64,000 nucleotides of DNA from Paraglaciecola chathamensis S18K6 (GTDB lineage: Bacteria; Pseudomonadota; Gammaproteobacteria; Enterobacterales; Alteromonadaceae): the NCBI GenBank assembly GCA_000314955.1, contig BAEM01000009.1, positions 1 to 64,000 of the forward strand. Direction: 5' to 3'. Below are positions 26,951 to 36,342 of this stretch, piece by piece (the stretch's first letter is position 1; every line of letters starts with the position of its first letter). The position numbers were made by a program, and so were the translations under genes. The notes beneath the pieces were generated by a model. It searched no databases. It was given only the letters and a program-made list of their open reading frames with translations, and had not been told where the DNA came from.

Positions 26951-29404
26951 CTAGTCTTCCAATGCGTAAGCAATAACATAGCCGCCTTTGCCATCACGGG
27001 GGCTGCGTGAGTCTTCATAGGTGTTTGTTTCAGGATCCCGAGGGTACGTCCAACTGGGATTTGGCACAGTCACTATGATGAACTGCTTGCCCGTTTTGCT
27101 AGATTGATAACTCATAGGGGTAGACTGCCCATGTCCCGGAAGCCCGTGTTCCCACTTTATCTCTCCTGTTCGCACATCATAAGCACGTACTGTGGCATCC
27201 ATAGTGGAGCTAATAAAAGTGAGCCCTCCTCGCGTCGTTAAGGTGCCGGCTCTAACAGCCACCCCCACCTCTATAGGTAAACCAGAGCGAATTCCGAAGG
27301 GACCAGCATGCGCCATATTACCCAACGGTCGGCTCCAGAGTAATTCTTTGGTGTTCAGGTCCATCACGGCGATACGTGCCCACGGCGGTTCAAAACAAGG
27401 CACCCGTGTACCCAATTTAGACATAAAGGGTTCTGGCCAACCGTAGTACTTAATGCGTAAATAATCATAAGGATCGTCGGGATCTGCCTCTCGTGGCTCT
27501 GGCATAGGCGCGTTAGGGTCCATTCTCACTGCTGGGTGATGGGGGCCCAATAAATATTGCGCAATTGGGCCTGCCTTTGCCACTTGTTCTGGGGTGACCA
27601 TATTTAGGCGATGAGCCAACATTTGCGGTGCAGCTATGAGCAAGCCATTGTCCGCATCTACTGAAACACTGCCCCAGTTAAATCCGCCAAAATTTCCCGG
27701 CGCTAACATAGTACCGCCTATTAACAATGGGCCATCAGCAGAGGGCGGCGTAAACATGCCTTCGTAATTCATGATCTTATATTCAACGCGGCACAAAAGT
27801 TGGTCCAAAGGCGTGAGGCCCCACATGTCCTCTTCATGCCTAAATGGATGAAAGTTGGGTAGCGGAGAAAATGGCTGCGTAGGGGAAAGTCGCTCACCAT
27901 ACAGTTCACTTTGCGGTACCGGTCGCTCTTCAATTGGATGCACCGGGGTGCCATCTCGCCTATCCAGTAAAAAGATGTCACCCATTTTTGTAGGCACTGC
28001 CACCGAGGGCACCATTTCACCGTCTCGCTCTACATCCACCAATACAGGCTGAGCGGGCAAGTCGTAATCCCACACGTCATGATGCACCGTTTGGTATTTC
28101 CAGCGCGGCTCGCCAGTCGCTCCATCTAGCGCCACAATGGCCGATGACCAGCCGTCATCATAGTCTCGTCTGACACCACCCCAATAATCCGGTGAAGCAT
28201 TACCTGTTGGCGCGTAGATCAGGTCAAGTTCGGGATCGTAGCTCATGATCGTCCACACATTAGGCGTACCTGGGGTGTATATCTCTCCCGCTTTAGGCTC
28301 ACCGTAATAGCCAGGGTTGCCTAAATCCCACGCCCAGACGAATTCCCCTGTGATAGCGTTAAATGCCCTAACCACACCTGAGGGCAAGCCGAGATCTTGG
28401 GTATCTGCCACCAGCCCACCCACAACGGCAACGTCATCAGCAATAAGCGGAGGTGATGTTAGGTAATACTCTCCAAGTTCGTGTAAACCTAACCCGTGGG
28501 TTAAATCGACTGAACCGTTTTCTCCAAAATCAGTGCACAGCGCGCCTGTCATGGCATTCACCGCCATCAACCTAGCATCCACAGTGCCAACCATTATACG
28601 TTTCGGACATTGCCCTGAATAATCTTCAGGGGCTTCGTGATAACTTATCCCGCGGCACGTTTCTGCATATTGATTGCTACCAGTAGGGATCGCATCGGGG
28701 TCGTAGCGCCAAACTTCTTCACCGTTATCACTGTTAACGGCCATCAATACATTTGCTGCACCGCAGATATAAAGAAGATCGTTCACTTGTAGCGGTGTCA
28801 TTTTAAATGTCTTCTCGACACCTGTACGATAGCGCCATACTTCTTTTAACTTACCGACAGTTTCAGTGTTTATCTGTTCTAACTGGGCGAAACGGCTACC
28901 GCCATCCGTGTTGCCGTAATTTTGCCAATCGGTCACCTCGGCTATTTCCGGTACCGTTCTTTGTGTACCCGTACCATTTTGCTCGTAGCCCTGAAAAATT
29001 GTCACCAACAAGGCAATAATACTAAGCCCGCTTGGCAAGGCTATCCAGCGGCGATTTACCACAGAACCTTCATGTTGATGCTTGAGTGTTGATACATACC
29101 AAGGGGTTACAAACCAAAGACCCAGCACTAACCATGTGGCAACTCGCGGTAAGAATGCGAGCCAATATAAATCTGATTCGTAGATTGCCCATATAAGTGT
29201 GACAACCAAGAGCCCACCAAACAGTTTATAGGCTATAGGCTTCCCCTTGATCATATAGACTGCTGTGGCGAACAGTGTGAGGCCCGCTGCAAAATAATAA
29301 AGGCTGCCCCCTAGAAAGACGAGATATCCGCCTAGCAGGAGCAACGGCAAGCCAAATAAAAAGAACAGTACAACAACTAACCAGTGGAAAATTTTAGTTA
29401 ACAT
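26951..29404 (-). CDS. Membrane-bound PQQ-dependent dehydrogenase (glucose/quinate/shikimate type)
   Basis: 817 residues from the ATG at 29404; the longer frame begins with TTG eight codons earlier. About five membrane spans fill residues 1-135 (LVVVLFFLFGLPLLLLGGYL). An eight-bladed quinoprotein propeller follows, with ITGEFVWAWDLG, ATGEPRWKYQTVHHDVWDYD and LLWSRPLGN among the blade motifs. Enzymes of this family face the periplasm, oxidise an alcohol or sugar with pyrroloquinoline quinone, and pass electrons to ubiquinone. The substrate class cannot be set from sequence. PQQ synthesis genes are not in the window. It is last in a leftward run of TonB receptor, SDR and VOC genes. Confidence 0.88.
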   Translation of the reverse strand: MLTKIFHWLVVVLFFLFGLPLLLLGGYLVFLGGSLYYFAAGLTLFATAVYMIKGKPIAYKLFGGLLVVTLIWAIYESDLYWLAFLPRVATWLVLGLWFVTPWYVSTLKHQHEGSVVNRRWIALPSGLSIIALLVTIFQGYEQNGTGTQRTVPEIAEVTDWQNYGNTDGGSRFAQLEQINTETVGKLKEVWRYRTGVEKTFKMTPLQVNDLLYICGAANVLMAVNSDNGEEVWRYDPDAIPTGSNQYAETCRGISYHEAPEDYSGQCPKRIMVGTVDARLMAVNAMTGALCTDFGENGSVDLTHGLGLHELGEYYLTSPPLIADDVAVVGGLVADTQDLGLPSGVVRAFNAITGEFVWAWDLGNPGYYGEPKAGEIYTPGTPNVWTIMSYDPELDLIYAPTGNASPDYWGGVRRDYDDGWSSAIVALDGATGEPRWKYQTVHHDVWDYDLPAQPVLVDVERDGEMVPSVAVPTKMGDIFLLDRRDGTPVHPIEERPVPQSELYGERLSPTQPFSPLPNFHPFRHEEDMWGLTPLDQLLCRVEYKIMNYEGMFTPPSADGPLLIGGTMLAPGNFGGFNWGSVSVDADNGLLIAAPQMLAHRLNMVTPEQVAKAGPIAQYLLGPHHPAVRMDPNAPMPEPREADPDDPYDYLRIKYYGWPEPFMSKLGTRVPCFEPPWARIAVMDLNTKELLWSRPLGNMAHAGPFGIRSGLPIEVGVAVRAGTLTTRGGLTFISSTMDATVRAYDVRTGEIKWEHGLPGHGQSTPMSYQSSKTGKQFIIVTVPNPSWTYPRDPETNTYEDSRSPRDGKGGYVIAYALED

Positions 29405-29532
29405 GACATTTAGCGCTCCAAGGGACAATATTTCACTGAAAACATAGGAATACCGTGCTCAATCTACTTTTTACGTTGTTTACGTTTCGTAATACCCGCG
29501 TTTGTGTTGATTCAGCACAAGGTGTTTTTCAA

Positions 29533-30582
29533 TTATTCCATTCCGTTGTTTTTGAAGTTTTTGGCTGAAAACGGTGACTTAGCTGCTAACGTCTGAAAAC
29601 CAAGTAAATTACCGTCAGGGTCGCGGCCAAAGAACGTTTTACCGCCATTGAGCAAGTGCGTTTTTGTCACTACGCTGCCCCCAGCATCAAGTAGCATTTG
29701 CTTCGCAGTTTCTAAATTGGTGACATCAAACATGACCATATTAAAACCAGTGGCATCAATTGGTCTGGGTGCATCTAGTACTTTTGGAGCTGGGTTATGG
29801 TATTGAATAATTTCTAGTTCCAAATTTCTTACTTGAAACCATGCCATTTCCATTTCACTGTCTTTTAGGCCGGAAATTTTATCCACAGGCTCACCAGAAT
29901 TATGAAAATACTGACCTGAACGACGCGGGTTTTCGGTTTCCAGTAAGATCGAGTAAAAATCAATTAAGCGTTCCATGTCTGTAGTTGCCAGTGAGACATG
30001 ACGAAGGCGTCGCGCATTTTTTGGCGGCATAGGCAGGTTAAGTTTCTCTATGTCAACGTGCTCTATTTCTATCATGATGTTATCGGGGTCACGCACATAA
30101 GCATAAGATACGTGTGTCTTAGGGTTTGTAACCATCTCTTTGTCGCCGATATGACGCGCCCCGCCCGCTAGAATTTTTTGGTATGTCTGCGTGGTATCAA
30201 TGACCTGAAAAGCAAGATGCGCTAGACCTGGGCCATTGGCATCAACAAAGTTGCTGGCCTTGGCTTTTTCAGAGGGGTCATCGAACTGCATTAATAGCAC
30301 CTGTGCGTTCACACCTCTTAACAGTTTAGTCCTGGCGGTGACACCTGAGCGCTGAGCAACCTCATTAATCAATGCATTATCATTCAGCTTTCCCGCCTCG
30401 ATAAGCTGAATTTCTGTCGCGTCACGGTAGAGCTTTTCAGATCGTTCGAGATCGCTCACCGCCATACCTACGTAATTCACCCCTTCAATAACTGGGTTAT
30501 CCACTCGACTAGGCGGAGTAACAAACCAAGAGCAACCGCTTAGTAGCAAGAGTGCTAAAAAACCGCTTAAATAGTGACGCAT
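29533..30582 (-). CDS. Two-domain VOC-superfamily lipoprotein
   Basis: 349 residues. The ATG at 30582 has AAGGAG at the right spacing; the longer frame does not. The N-terminus MRHYLSGFLALLLLSGC is a lipoprotein signal, so this VOC protein is anchored in the envelope, while most glyoxalase or extradiol dioxygenase relatives are cytoplasmic. Two VOC repeats lie at about 30-180 (VNYVGMAVSDLERSEKLYRD, VRDPDNIMIEIEHVD) and 190-345 (LRHVSLATTDMERLIDFYS, GRDPDGNLLGFQTL). Glu or His metal ligands are visible in each, as in EIEHVD and RHVSL. The reaction is unknown. It lies between the SDR and PQQ dehydrogenase genes on the same strand. Confidence 0.78.
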   Translation of the reverse strand: MRHYLSGFLALLLLSGCSWFVTPPSRVDNPVIEGVNYVGMAVSDLERSEKLYRDATEIQLIEAGKLNDNALINEVAQRSGVTARTKLLRGVNAQVLLMQFDDPSEKAKASNFVDANGPGLAHLAFQVIDTTQTYQKILAGGARHIGDKEMVTNPKTHVSYAYVRDPDNIMIEIEHVDIEKLNLPMPPKNARRLRHVSLATTDMERLIDFYSILLETENPRRSGQYFHNSGEPVDKISGLKDSEMEMAWFQVRNLELEIIQYHNPAPKVLDAPRPIDATGFNMVMFDVTNLETAKQMLLDAGGSVVTKTHLLNGGKTFFGRDPDGNLLGFQTLAAKSPFSAKNFKNNGME

Positions 30583-30640
30583 AGTTTTCTCCTTATTAGA
30601 AAACGAAACAAACTTAGTGTATTTCCGTGATATCAAACCG

Positions 30641-31408
30641 CTAAAAGTTGACCGTTTTTACCGTTGCACCATCCACCCTTAAGTTAGTGCCAGTAATATG
30701 TGACGCCCTCGGGCTAGATAAAAACGTTATCGGATTAGCCACTTCTTCTGGGCTCCCTAAGCGATTAAATGCCGACAGTGACGCGACTTTGTTGTAAAAC
30801 TCAGGCTGCTTGTTTTTCATCAGATCCCAATGACCGTTTTTGTGTACGATAGGTCCTGGTGATACAACATTAACCCGAATATTAAATTGGCCTAATTGGT
30901 TAGCGAGTTTCATCGCATATGAGGTTAACGCCGCTTTAATCGCACCATATTCCAACTCACTAGGCGAATTATTGATCATCACCGAAGCAATAGATGCGAC
31001 AAAAACAATTGATGGCGAAGCACTCTTTTTAAGATACGGTAGCGCCAGTTCGGTTAATTTAATATGTTGCATTAGGTCTACTTCAAAACGGTTTTTCCAA
31101 CGTTCAATGCCTTCTTTACTCTCAAGAGTACTGACATTGCTAACCAGCACGTCTAGCCCGCCTAGGTGTTCAATTGCCTCTTTAAACCATGCTTCATACG
31201 CCGAGTTGTCAGTCACATCGAACGGCTTAGTAAACACAGGATAAGTACTCGAAGACCAAGTATTAGCGGCTTCATCTAGTGCTGCTTTGCCCCTTGCGCA
31301 AGTCGCTAGTTTCATATCTTCCGCTAGAAAGTTTTCCATGACCGCTCTACCGATCCCTCGGCTTCCCCCTGTCACAATCCCTTTTAAACCCTGCATATTT
31401 AAATTCAT
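30641..31408 (-). CDS. Short-chain dehydrogenase/reductase
   Basis: 255 residues. The ATG at 31408 has AAGGATT upstream; the longer frame to 31465 has no site. The Rossmann motif is TGGSRGIG (residues 12-19), the catalytic serine lies in VFVASIASV, and YGAIK supplies Tyr and Lys of the YxxxK motif. VNVVSPGPI and the C-terminal HITGTNLRVDGA are family-typical. This is a cytoplasmic NAD(P)-dependent oxidoreductase of unknown substrate. It follows the TonB receptor by 104 bases and precedes the VOC gene by 58, so the three probably share a transcript. Confidence 0.88.
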   Translation of the reverse strand: MNLNMQGLKGIVTGGSRGIGRAVMENFLAEDMKLATCARGKAALDEAANTWSSSTYPVFTKPFDVTDNSAYEAWFKEAIEHLGGLDVLVSNVSTLESKEGIERWKNRFEVDLMQHIKLTELALPYLKKSASPSIVFVASIASVMINNSPSELEYGAIKAALTSYAMKLANQLGQFNIRVNVVSPGPIVHKNGHWDLMKNKQPEFYNKVASLSAFNRLGSPEEVANPITFLSSPRASHITGTNLRVDGATVKTVNF

Positions 31409-31512
31409 TGGTAATCCTTCATATTTTGAGATTATCAACAGCACAAAAACGCGAGTGATAATCAATCATTGTTTGTTAACTTGCCGCGCCTCATAGAGCA
31501 GTTATTCGGCGG

Positions 31513-33960
31513 CTAAAAGGTATAACCTACAGTTACACCATAGGTTCTGGGTTGATTAATATAGGCACCAACGGTCCCTGCTTGGCCTGCTTGGCCGTAT
31601 ACACTCAACAGGTTTTCGTCGTCAGTTAAATTGCGCCCCCATACCTGAACACTCATGTTGTTATCAAAGTGCAAACCTGCACTCATTCCAAGGTTATTCA
31701 CCTGCCGAGTAAAGTCTGGGTTATTTGCTGTTATGCTGCCCGACGGAGCAAATACCAGGGCGCTTTCATATGTATAGTCGGCGCGAACATACATATCGGC
31801 AGTATCAAATGAGGTGGTATATACGATGCCAGCAACCATGCTTTTCTCGGGAATATTTAACGGCCTTGTGCCAGACAGATCCTCCGGGATGCGATTACCG
31901 AATTCATCTAAAGGTGCATTTGGTCCAGGAGGGGCATTTTCAAACTCATCATAAATAGGGTCTAAATAGGTACCCGCTAAGGTGAAAGTCCAATTTTTGT
32001 TCAGTGAATAACGAACATCGAATTCGAACCCATCGACTGAGGTTTTCCCCGCGTTTGCTTGAAAGAAATCTATGCCATCAAAACTTCTTACCTGAAAGTC
32101 ATCAAGTGATTGATCGAAGATCGCCAGATTCGCTTGGAAATTTTGATACCAGACTTTCATGCCCACCTCGGTCACGGTGGAATACTCCGGAGAGGAAAAG
32201 CGGGAACCATACATAGGATTAGATGAGTTCTCTCCAGAAGCATCTAGCGCCGAGGCAAGAGAACTAGAAGGCCGTGAGAAGTTAGTTAGATCCCATGATG
32301 ACGATTTAAACCCAGTCGCTTGGCTAATATAGAAGTTGTAGTTTTCATTGAGTTTGTATGCCAGGCGTAACAAATACGTCGTGTCGCTGTCATCTGATTT
32401 ACCGTTTTCAAGCGAGTTAGGAAAACTGACTGTGGGTGGCCTAAACTGGGCGGCACTTAACCCAGCGAATGCTCCACCGGCTAACGTGTTGAAATTAATC
32501 GCAGAAAACACATCATCATTGGACGTTTCTCTAACGTAGGCTTGTTTTCTATCATTGGTATAATTTAACCCGCCGGTTAAGGTCAATGAGTCGGTCAACT
32601 GATAATCAGCTGACGCAAAGAATGAGTAATCCTTGTTGTCTTGCCCTTCGGCATACGACACCGATATGCCCTCTGGGTAGAAGGTCCCTTCAGGAAAGCC
32701 TAATGCACTTTCTACAGCAACTAACCCGCCACCCGTGAGTAAATTCACAAAGGGCCTGAGCTGAGGGCCATACTCTAATGCATCTGTTGATTCTATTTCT
32801 TCATCGAAAAAGAAACCACCTGCAATCCAGCTAAATGGTCCATCGCTGGTAGATGTCAAACGTAACTCTTGACTAAATGCTCGTATATCGATGTCTCTAA
32901 CCGAGGTCGATGTATCTACCGAACTATTGCCAACAGGGTTTGAAGCCGCAAGAGAGTTAAAACGATAGGCAGTAATGGAAGTCAACGAGAAGCCTGCAAA
33001 GTCCACATCGAGATGAGCAGAGATACCTCCATCTTCTAAGTCGTTGGTCGGCGCTTTAATCAGCACTGACTCTCTAGCAAAGGGATTATTTTCGTCCAAA
33101 ACGATGCCACCGAGTGCTAAAACAATGCCATTGACAGGCCCACTTATTACATTTGGACTCGAGCAACATATCTCATCGATTTCGCTATAATCCGCTATTA
33201 CACGAAGCGATACATCAGGTGTTGGCTCCCAAAGTGCCTGGCCTCGAACGTTCCAACGATCTCTGTCATCTTGGTCAGGCACTCCTGCTTGCAATGATGT
33301 GATGAAACCATCTCTTCTATTGATACCAGCAGAAAAGCTTAATGCCAGCTCGTCAGTCACCCCACCAGTAACATATCCTTTCACGCGTCTTTGATTGTAA
33401 TTACCGAGTGTTGCTTCCACTCTGCCTTCTGTGACAAAAGAAGGGGCAGATGTAATTACGCTGACCACCCCAGCGGATGCATTTTTGCCGAAAAGCGTGC
33501 TTTGTGGGCCGCTTAGCACTTCGACTCGCTCTACTCGCGGTAAATCTGATATTGCCCCACCGGCTCTTGAACGAAATACACCATCAATAAACACCCCGAC
33601 TGAGGGCTCTGTACCTATACCTGATGGGCTACCAAAACCGCGAATACTAAAACTAGTCGCAGACGTCAGTGTTGTTTGACTGACTTTCAACGAGGGCACC
33701 AACACTTGCAAATCTAATACATCTACTATTTTAGACTGCTCAATATCTGCAGCGCTGGTGACTGATACTGCTATAGGAGTATCTTGCAAAGTGAGCGGTC
33801 GTTTGGACGCAGTAACAAAAATACGTTCGACCTCTTCCTCTGAGTCCAAAGCGGAAGTTTGCTGTGCATTCGCTGAAGACATTGCCATGACACCGGCAAT
33901 AGCGCCGGCAACTGCCCTTGATATTGTTGACCGTTTTAAACGCTTATCAGTTGTAAACAT
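31513..33960 (-). CDS. TonB-dependent receptor (no STN domain)
   Basis: 815 residues from the ATG at 33960, which has GGGGAA upstream. A long signal peptide (residues 1-32) ends at ANAQQ. The TonB box is in VERIFVTASKRP (about 42-50), followed by the plug (LQDTPIAVSVTSAADIEQ, GPQSTLFGKNASAGVVSVIT) and a barrel ending in YGVTVGYTF. There is no signalling domain, so it should be a pure importer. It heads a run of catabolic genes and is divergent from a lipoprotein hydrolase, so it probably imports the substrate that those enzymes process. Confidence 0.9.
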   Translation of the reverse strand: MFTTDKRLKRSTISRAVAGAIAGVMAMSSANAQQTSALDSEEEVERIFVTASKRPLTLQDTPIAVSVTSAADIEQSKIVDVLDLQVLVPSLKVSQTTLTSATSFSIRGFGSPSGIGTEPSVGVFIDGVFRSRAGGAISDLPRVERVEVLSGPQSTLFGKNASAGVVSVITSAPSFVTEGRVEATLGNYNQRRVKGYVTGGVTDELALSFSAGINRRDGFITSLQAGVPDQDDRDRWNVRGQALWEPTPDVSLRVIADYSEIDEICCSSPNVISGPVNGIVLALGGIVLDENNPFARESVLIKAPTNDLEDGGISAHLDVDFAGFSLTSITAYRFNSLAASNPVGNSSVDTSTSVRDIDIRAFSQELRLTSTSDGPFSWIAGGFFFDEEIESTDALEYGPQLRPFVNLLTGGGLVAVESALGFPEGTFYPEGISVSYAEGQDNKDYSFFASADYQLTDSLTLTGGLNYTNDRKQAYVRETSNDDVFSAINFNTLAGGAFAGLSAAQFRPPTVSFPNSLENGKSDDSDTTYLLRLAYKLNENYNFYISQATGFKSSSWDLTNFSRPSSSLASALDASGENSSNPMYGSRFSSPEYSTVTEVGMKVWYQNFQANLAIFDQSLDDFQVRSFDGIDFFQANAGKTSVDGFEFDVRYSLNKNWTFTLAGTYLDPIYDEFENAPPGPNAPLDEFGNRIPEDLSGTRPLNIPEKSMVAGIVYTTSFDTADMYVRADYTYESALVFAPSGSITANNPDFTRQVNNLGMSAGLHFDNNMSVQVWGRNLTDDENLLSVYGQAGQAGTVGAYINQPRTYGVTVGYTF

Positions 33961-34345
33961 GTTGTATTCCCCGAAAGTAAAATATCCCCTCTCAAGCGAA
34001 AACAGAACAACCAATATCGCCGATGAGTGGAATGATTATATAAACAGACAAATAAAACTTATTGAACATGCATACATTAGTCAACAAAAAATTAACATTT
34101 ACAACGGCAAGCTTCGCAAAAAAGCGATTAAACAATTTAGGCGACATACAAATAAATGACTACAAAACAACAAGATAACTAATAAAAAGTGCTAAAAAAT
34201 TAAATATACAAGTAAAATAAACTAATGAGTAAAAGTATATTATTTATACTTATAGTTCTTTACAGGAGCGAAACAAGTCGCCATATTAAGAGGGTTAAGA
34301 TTTTATAACCACCACTAATGAACACTAACCCACTAAGGTTTTATT
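33961..34345. other. 385-base divergent control region of the catabolic island
   Basis: AT-rich spacer between the receptor and the lipoprotein hydrolase. It should contain both promoters. It holds the inverted repeat at 34233-34251 and a second weaker one, GGTTA-N8-TAACC at 34293-34310. No gene is convincing: a frame spanning part of it extends into the receptor gene and lacks a ribosome-binding site. Confidence 0.6.
34233..34251. promoter_or_regulatory. Candidate operator for the TetR-type regulator
   Basis: AAGTATA-TTATT-TATACTT, a perfect 7-bp inverted repeat with a 5-bp centre, 95 bases before the hydrolase start. TetR-family dimers bind repeats of this size, and a TetR-type gene lies 1.2 kb downstream. 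The link is by position only. Confidence 0.45.
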
Positions 34346-35314
34346 ATGAAACATTACGCTGTGCTAATTGGCTTATTTACCTTACTCATTGGTTGCACAG
34401 AACCACAGGATATAGGCGAGCTAACAACACCAAAAAGCCACATGGGGTTTGATTCAAAAACAATCGAGCTGAATGGGTTAACATTTCACTATGTAGAAAA
34501 GGGTAGCGGCGATTTGATCTTGTTTTTACATGGATTCCCCTACTTCAGTGAGTCTTGGTTTAAGCTATTGGATGTATTTGGTGAGCACTACCATGCAGTT
34601 GCCCCAGATAACAGAGGATACGGCTATACAGATAAACCTGACGACGTCAGTGATTACAAAATTGAAAAGCTAGTTTCGGATGTTGAACAGCTCATGACGC
34701 AGCTATCACCAGACAAAAAAGTGATCCTAGTCGGCCATGATTGGGGGGCCAGTTTGGCGTGGGCGGTGGGCCAGCTGTACCCCGAACGTGTTGAAAAGCT
34801 CATTATTATCAACGGAGTGCCTTCCAACGCTTTTCTTAAAGTATTACAAGAAAGTAAGCAGCAACGTGAGCGCTCAAAGTATGTAGAAAGCCTAAACGGA
34901 TGGATGGCAAAAATGATGTTTGCCGTTCGTGGGCCAGAATTGATTTGGAAGGGGGTGGCGCGATTGCATGAAAACGGCCATGTAAACGATCAGTTTAAAC
35001 AGGCGTTTCTGACCGCTTGGCAACAACCTGACGCTGCTCAATCTGCCGTCAATTGGTATGCAGCAAATTTTCCCCCATTCGACCAGATCCAGCAGGCTGA
35101 TTATTGGCCCAGTGAAAGTGCTCGTATTACGGTTCCCAGCCTATTGATTTGGTCAAAAGAGGACCCTGCCTTTACCTCGGATGCATTTAACGCCATCCCT
35201 GGGTATGTTGACGACTTAACAGTCAAAGTTATCGATACACAAAGCCATGTTCCTTTCATCGACCACTCACAAAGCGTTATCAATTTCATGCAAGATTTTA
35301 TTCGTGGTAACTAA
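34346..35314 (+). CDS. Alpha/beta-hydrolase lipoprotein, epoxide hydrolase / dehalogenase-like
   Basis: 322 residues. MKHYAVLIGLFTLLIGC is a lipoprotein signal with C17. The hydrolase core has the oxyanion motif FLHGFP, PDNRGYGYTDKP, and the nucleophile elbow GHDWGASLAW, in which the nucleophile is aspartate. This marks epoxide hydrolases and haloalkane or fluoroacetate dehalogenases rather than esterases. The acid is expected near WSKEDPAF and the histidine is in QSHVPF near the C-terminus. Relatives are mostly cytoplasmic, so envelope anchoring is unusual and matches the VOC lipoprotein across the divergent promoter. The ribosome-binding site is TAAGG. Confidence 0.82.
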   Translation: MKHYAVLIGLFTLLIGCTEPQDIGELTTPKSHMGFDSKTIELNGLTFHYVEKGSGDLILFLHGFPYFSESWFKLLDVFGEHYHAVAPDNRGYGYTDKPDDVSDYKIEKLVSDVEQLMTQLSPDKKVILVGHDWGASLAWAVGQLYPERVEKLIIINGVPSNAFLKVLQESKQQRERSKYVESLNGWMAKMMFAVRGPELIWKGVARLHENGHVNDQFKQAFLTAWQQPDAAQSAVNWYAANFPPFDQIQQADYWPSESARITVPSLLIWSKEDPAFTSDAFNAIPGYVDDLTVKVIDTQSHVPFIDHSQSVINFMQDFIRGN

Positions 35315-35437
35315 TGTGATTGATTCTCATGCTGGCAACATTAGGCTACCATGCTTAGTTTGCCTCACAGCAATAGATTGGTTGTTAAACGCCATTACCA
35401 TTTCAAGAAGTTGAAGTGCATAAAATAGAAGCTGATT

Positions 35438-36091
35438 ATGATTAAACCGAAGAAAACACGAGTACGCTTATCTCCTGAACGACGCGAGCACGAAATCTTA
35501 CAGTACTGTGCCAAAATCGTCGCTGAACAAGGCGTTTTCGCCGTCAGTATCGAGCAAATCGGTAAGGCGCTAGACATCAGCAAGTCCACTGTTTATTCCT
35601 ATTTCCCCAGCTTGTCTGACTTACTACAGGAATTATTTCGCCGTGAAATGAAATCACTGCGGGCGGCCCAGCAAAAGGCAATTCAAGAAGCGAGCACTAT
35701 CGAACAATTGGTCCGCGGGGTTACCCATGCTTATCTTGAATACATAGATGAAAAAGGCTTACTTATAAGTCGTTTACAGTCCGATCCGAGTTTGTCTTCT
35801 GTGGGTGGTCCTACCGAGTACGGGCGCGAGATTGCCGTTAATCACATCGCTGAAATACTGGCCGAAATGTTTGATATTCCTATGTCGATAGCCATTCCGG
35901 GGGTGGATATTTCATTTGGTTTACCAGAAGCAGCAGGGCAATGTTTACACCGTAAAGTAACAGACAAGAAAACCATCGAAGATCTCACCGTTTCTATGAT
36001 TTTATCCTGTATCCACGCGATAAAAGATGGCAATGATGTGCGGTTACGCCTTATTCCCCAACGCGAATCATCAACAAATTCTGACACCTGA
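35438..36091 (+). CDS. TetR/AcrR-family transcriptional regulator
   Basis: 217 residues. The N-terminal helix-turn-helix is at about 30-58 (GVFAVSIEQIGKALDISKST, then VYSYFPSLSDLLQELF). The C-terminal ligand-binding region is unassigned. It lies 123 bases after the lipoprotein hydrolase on the same strand and is the only regulator in the catabolic island, so it most likely responds to the island's substrate and controls the divergent promoters. The ATG has a weak ribosome-binding site. Confidence 0.85.
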   Translation: MIKPKKTRVRLSPERREHEILQYCAKIVAEQGVFAVSIEQIGKALDISKSTVYSYFPSLSDLLQELFRREMKSLRAAQQKAIQEASTIEQLVRGVTHAYLEYIDEKGLLISRLQSDPSLSSVGGPTEYGREIAVNHIAEILAEMFDIPMSIAIPGVDISFGLPEAAGQCLHRKVTDKKTIEDLTVSMILSCIHAIKDGNDVRLRLIPQRESSTNSDT

Positions 36092-36161
36092 GCCAGAAAA
36101 TACATCGAATTAACTGATAAATATTCAGCCAATTTACTCACTTGCGTTTTCTTTAATCCTA

Positions 36162-36186
36162 AAAAAGCAACCTCGCGGTTGCCTTT
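36162..36186. terminator. Bidirectional terminator between TetR and PEP-CTERM genes
   Basis: GCAACC-TCGC-GGTTGC flanked by A-run on the left and CTTT on the right. Read leftwards it ends in TTTTTT, which suits the leftward PEP-CTERM gene; read rightwards it is weaker but could end the TetR transcript. Confidence 0.7.
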
Positions 36187-36342
36187 AAAGGGCTAGTAAA
36201 CACTTAGCCTTAGCCAACCCAAATTAACTAACCTGAATACTGCATAAGCCGGAAGAATTTGATTAAGCTATTGAATTATAATGTTAAAATTTAGCTTTAA
36301 CGATACTTCATCAACCAGAACGTCAAGTTAACTAAAACATAG

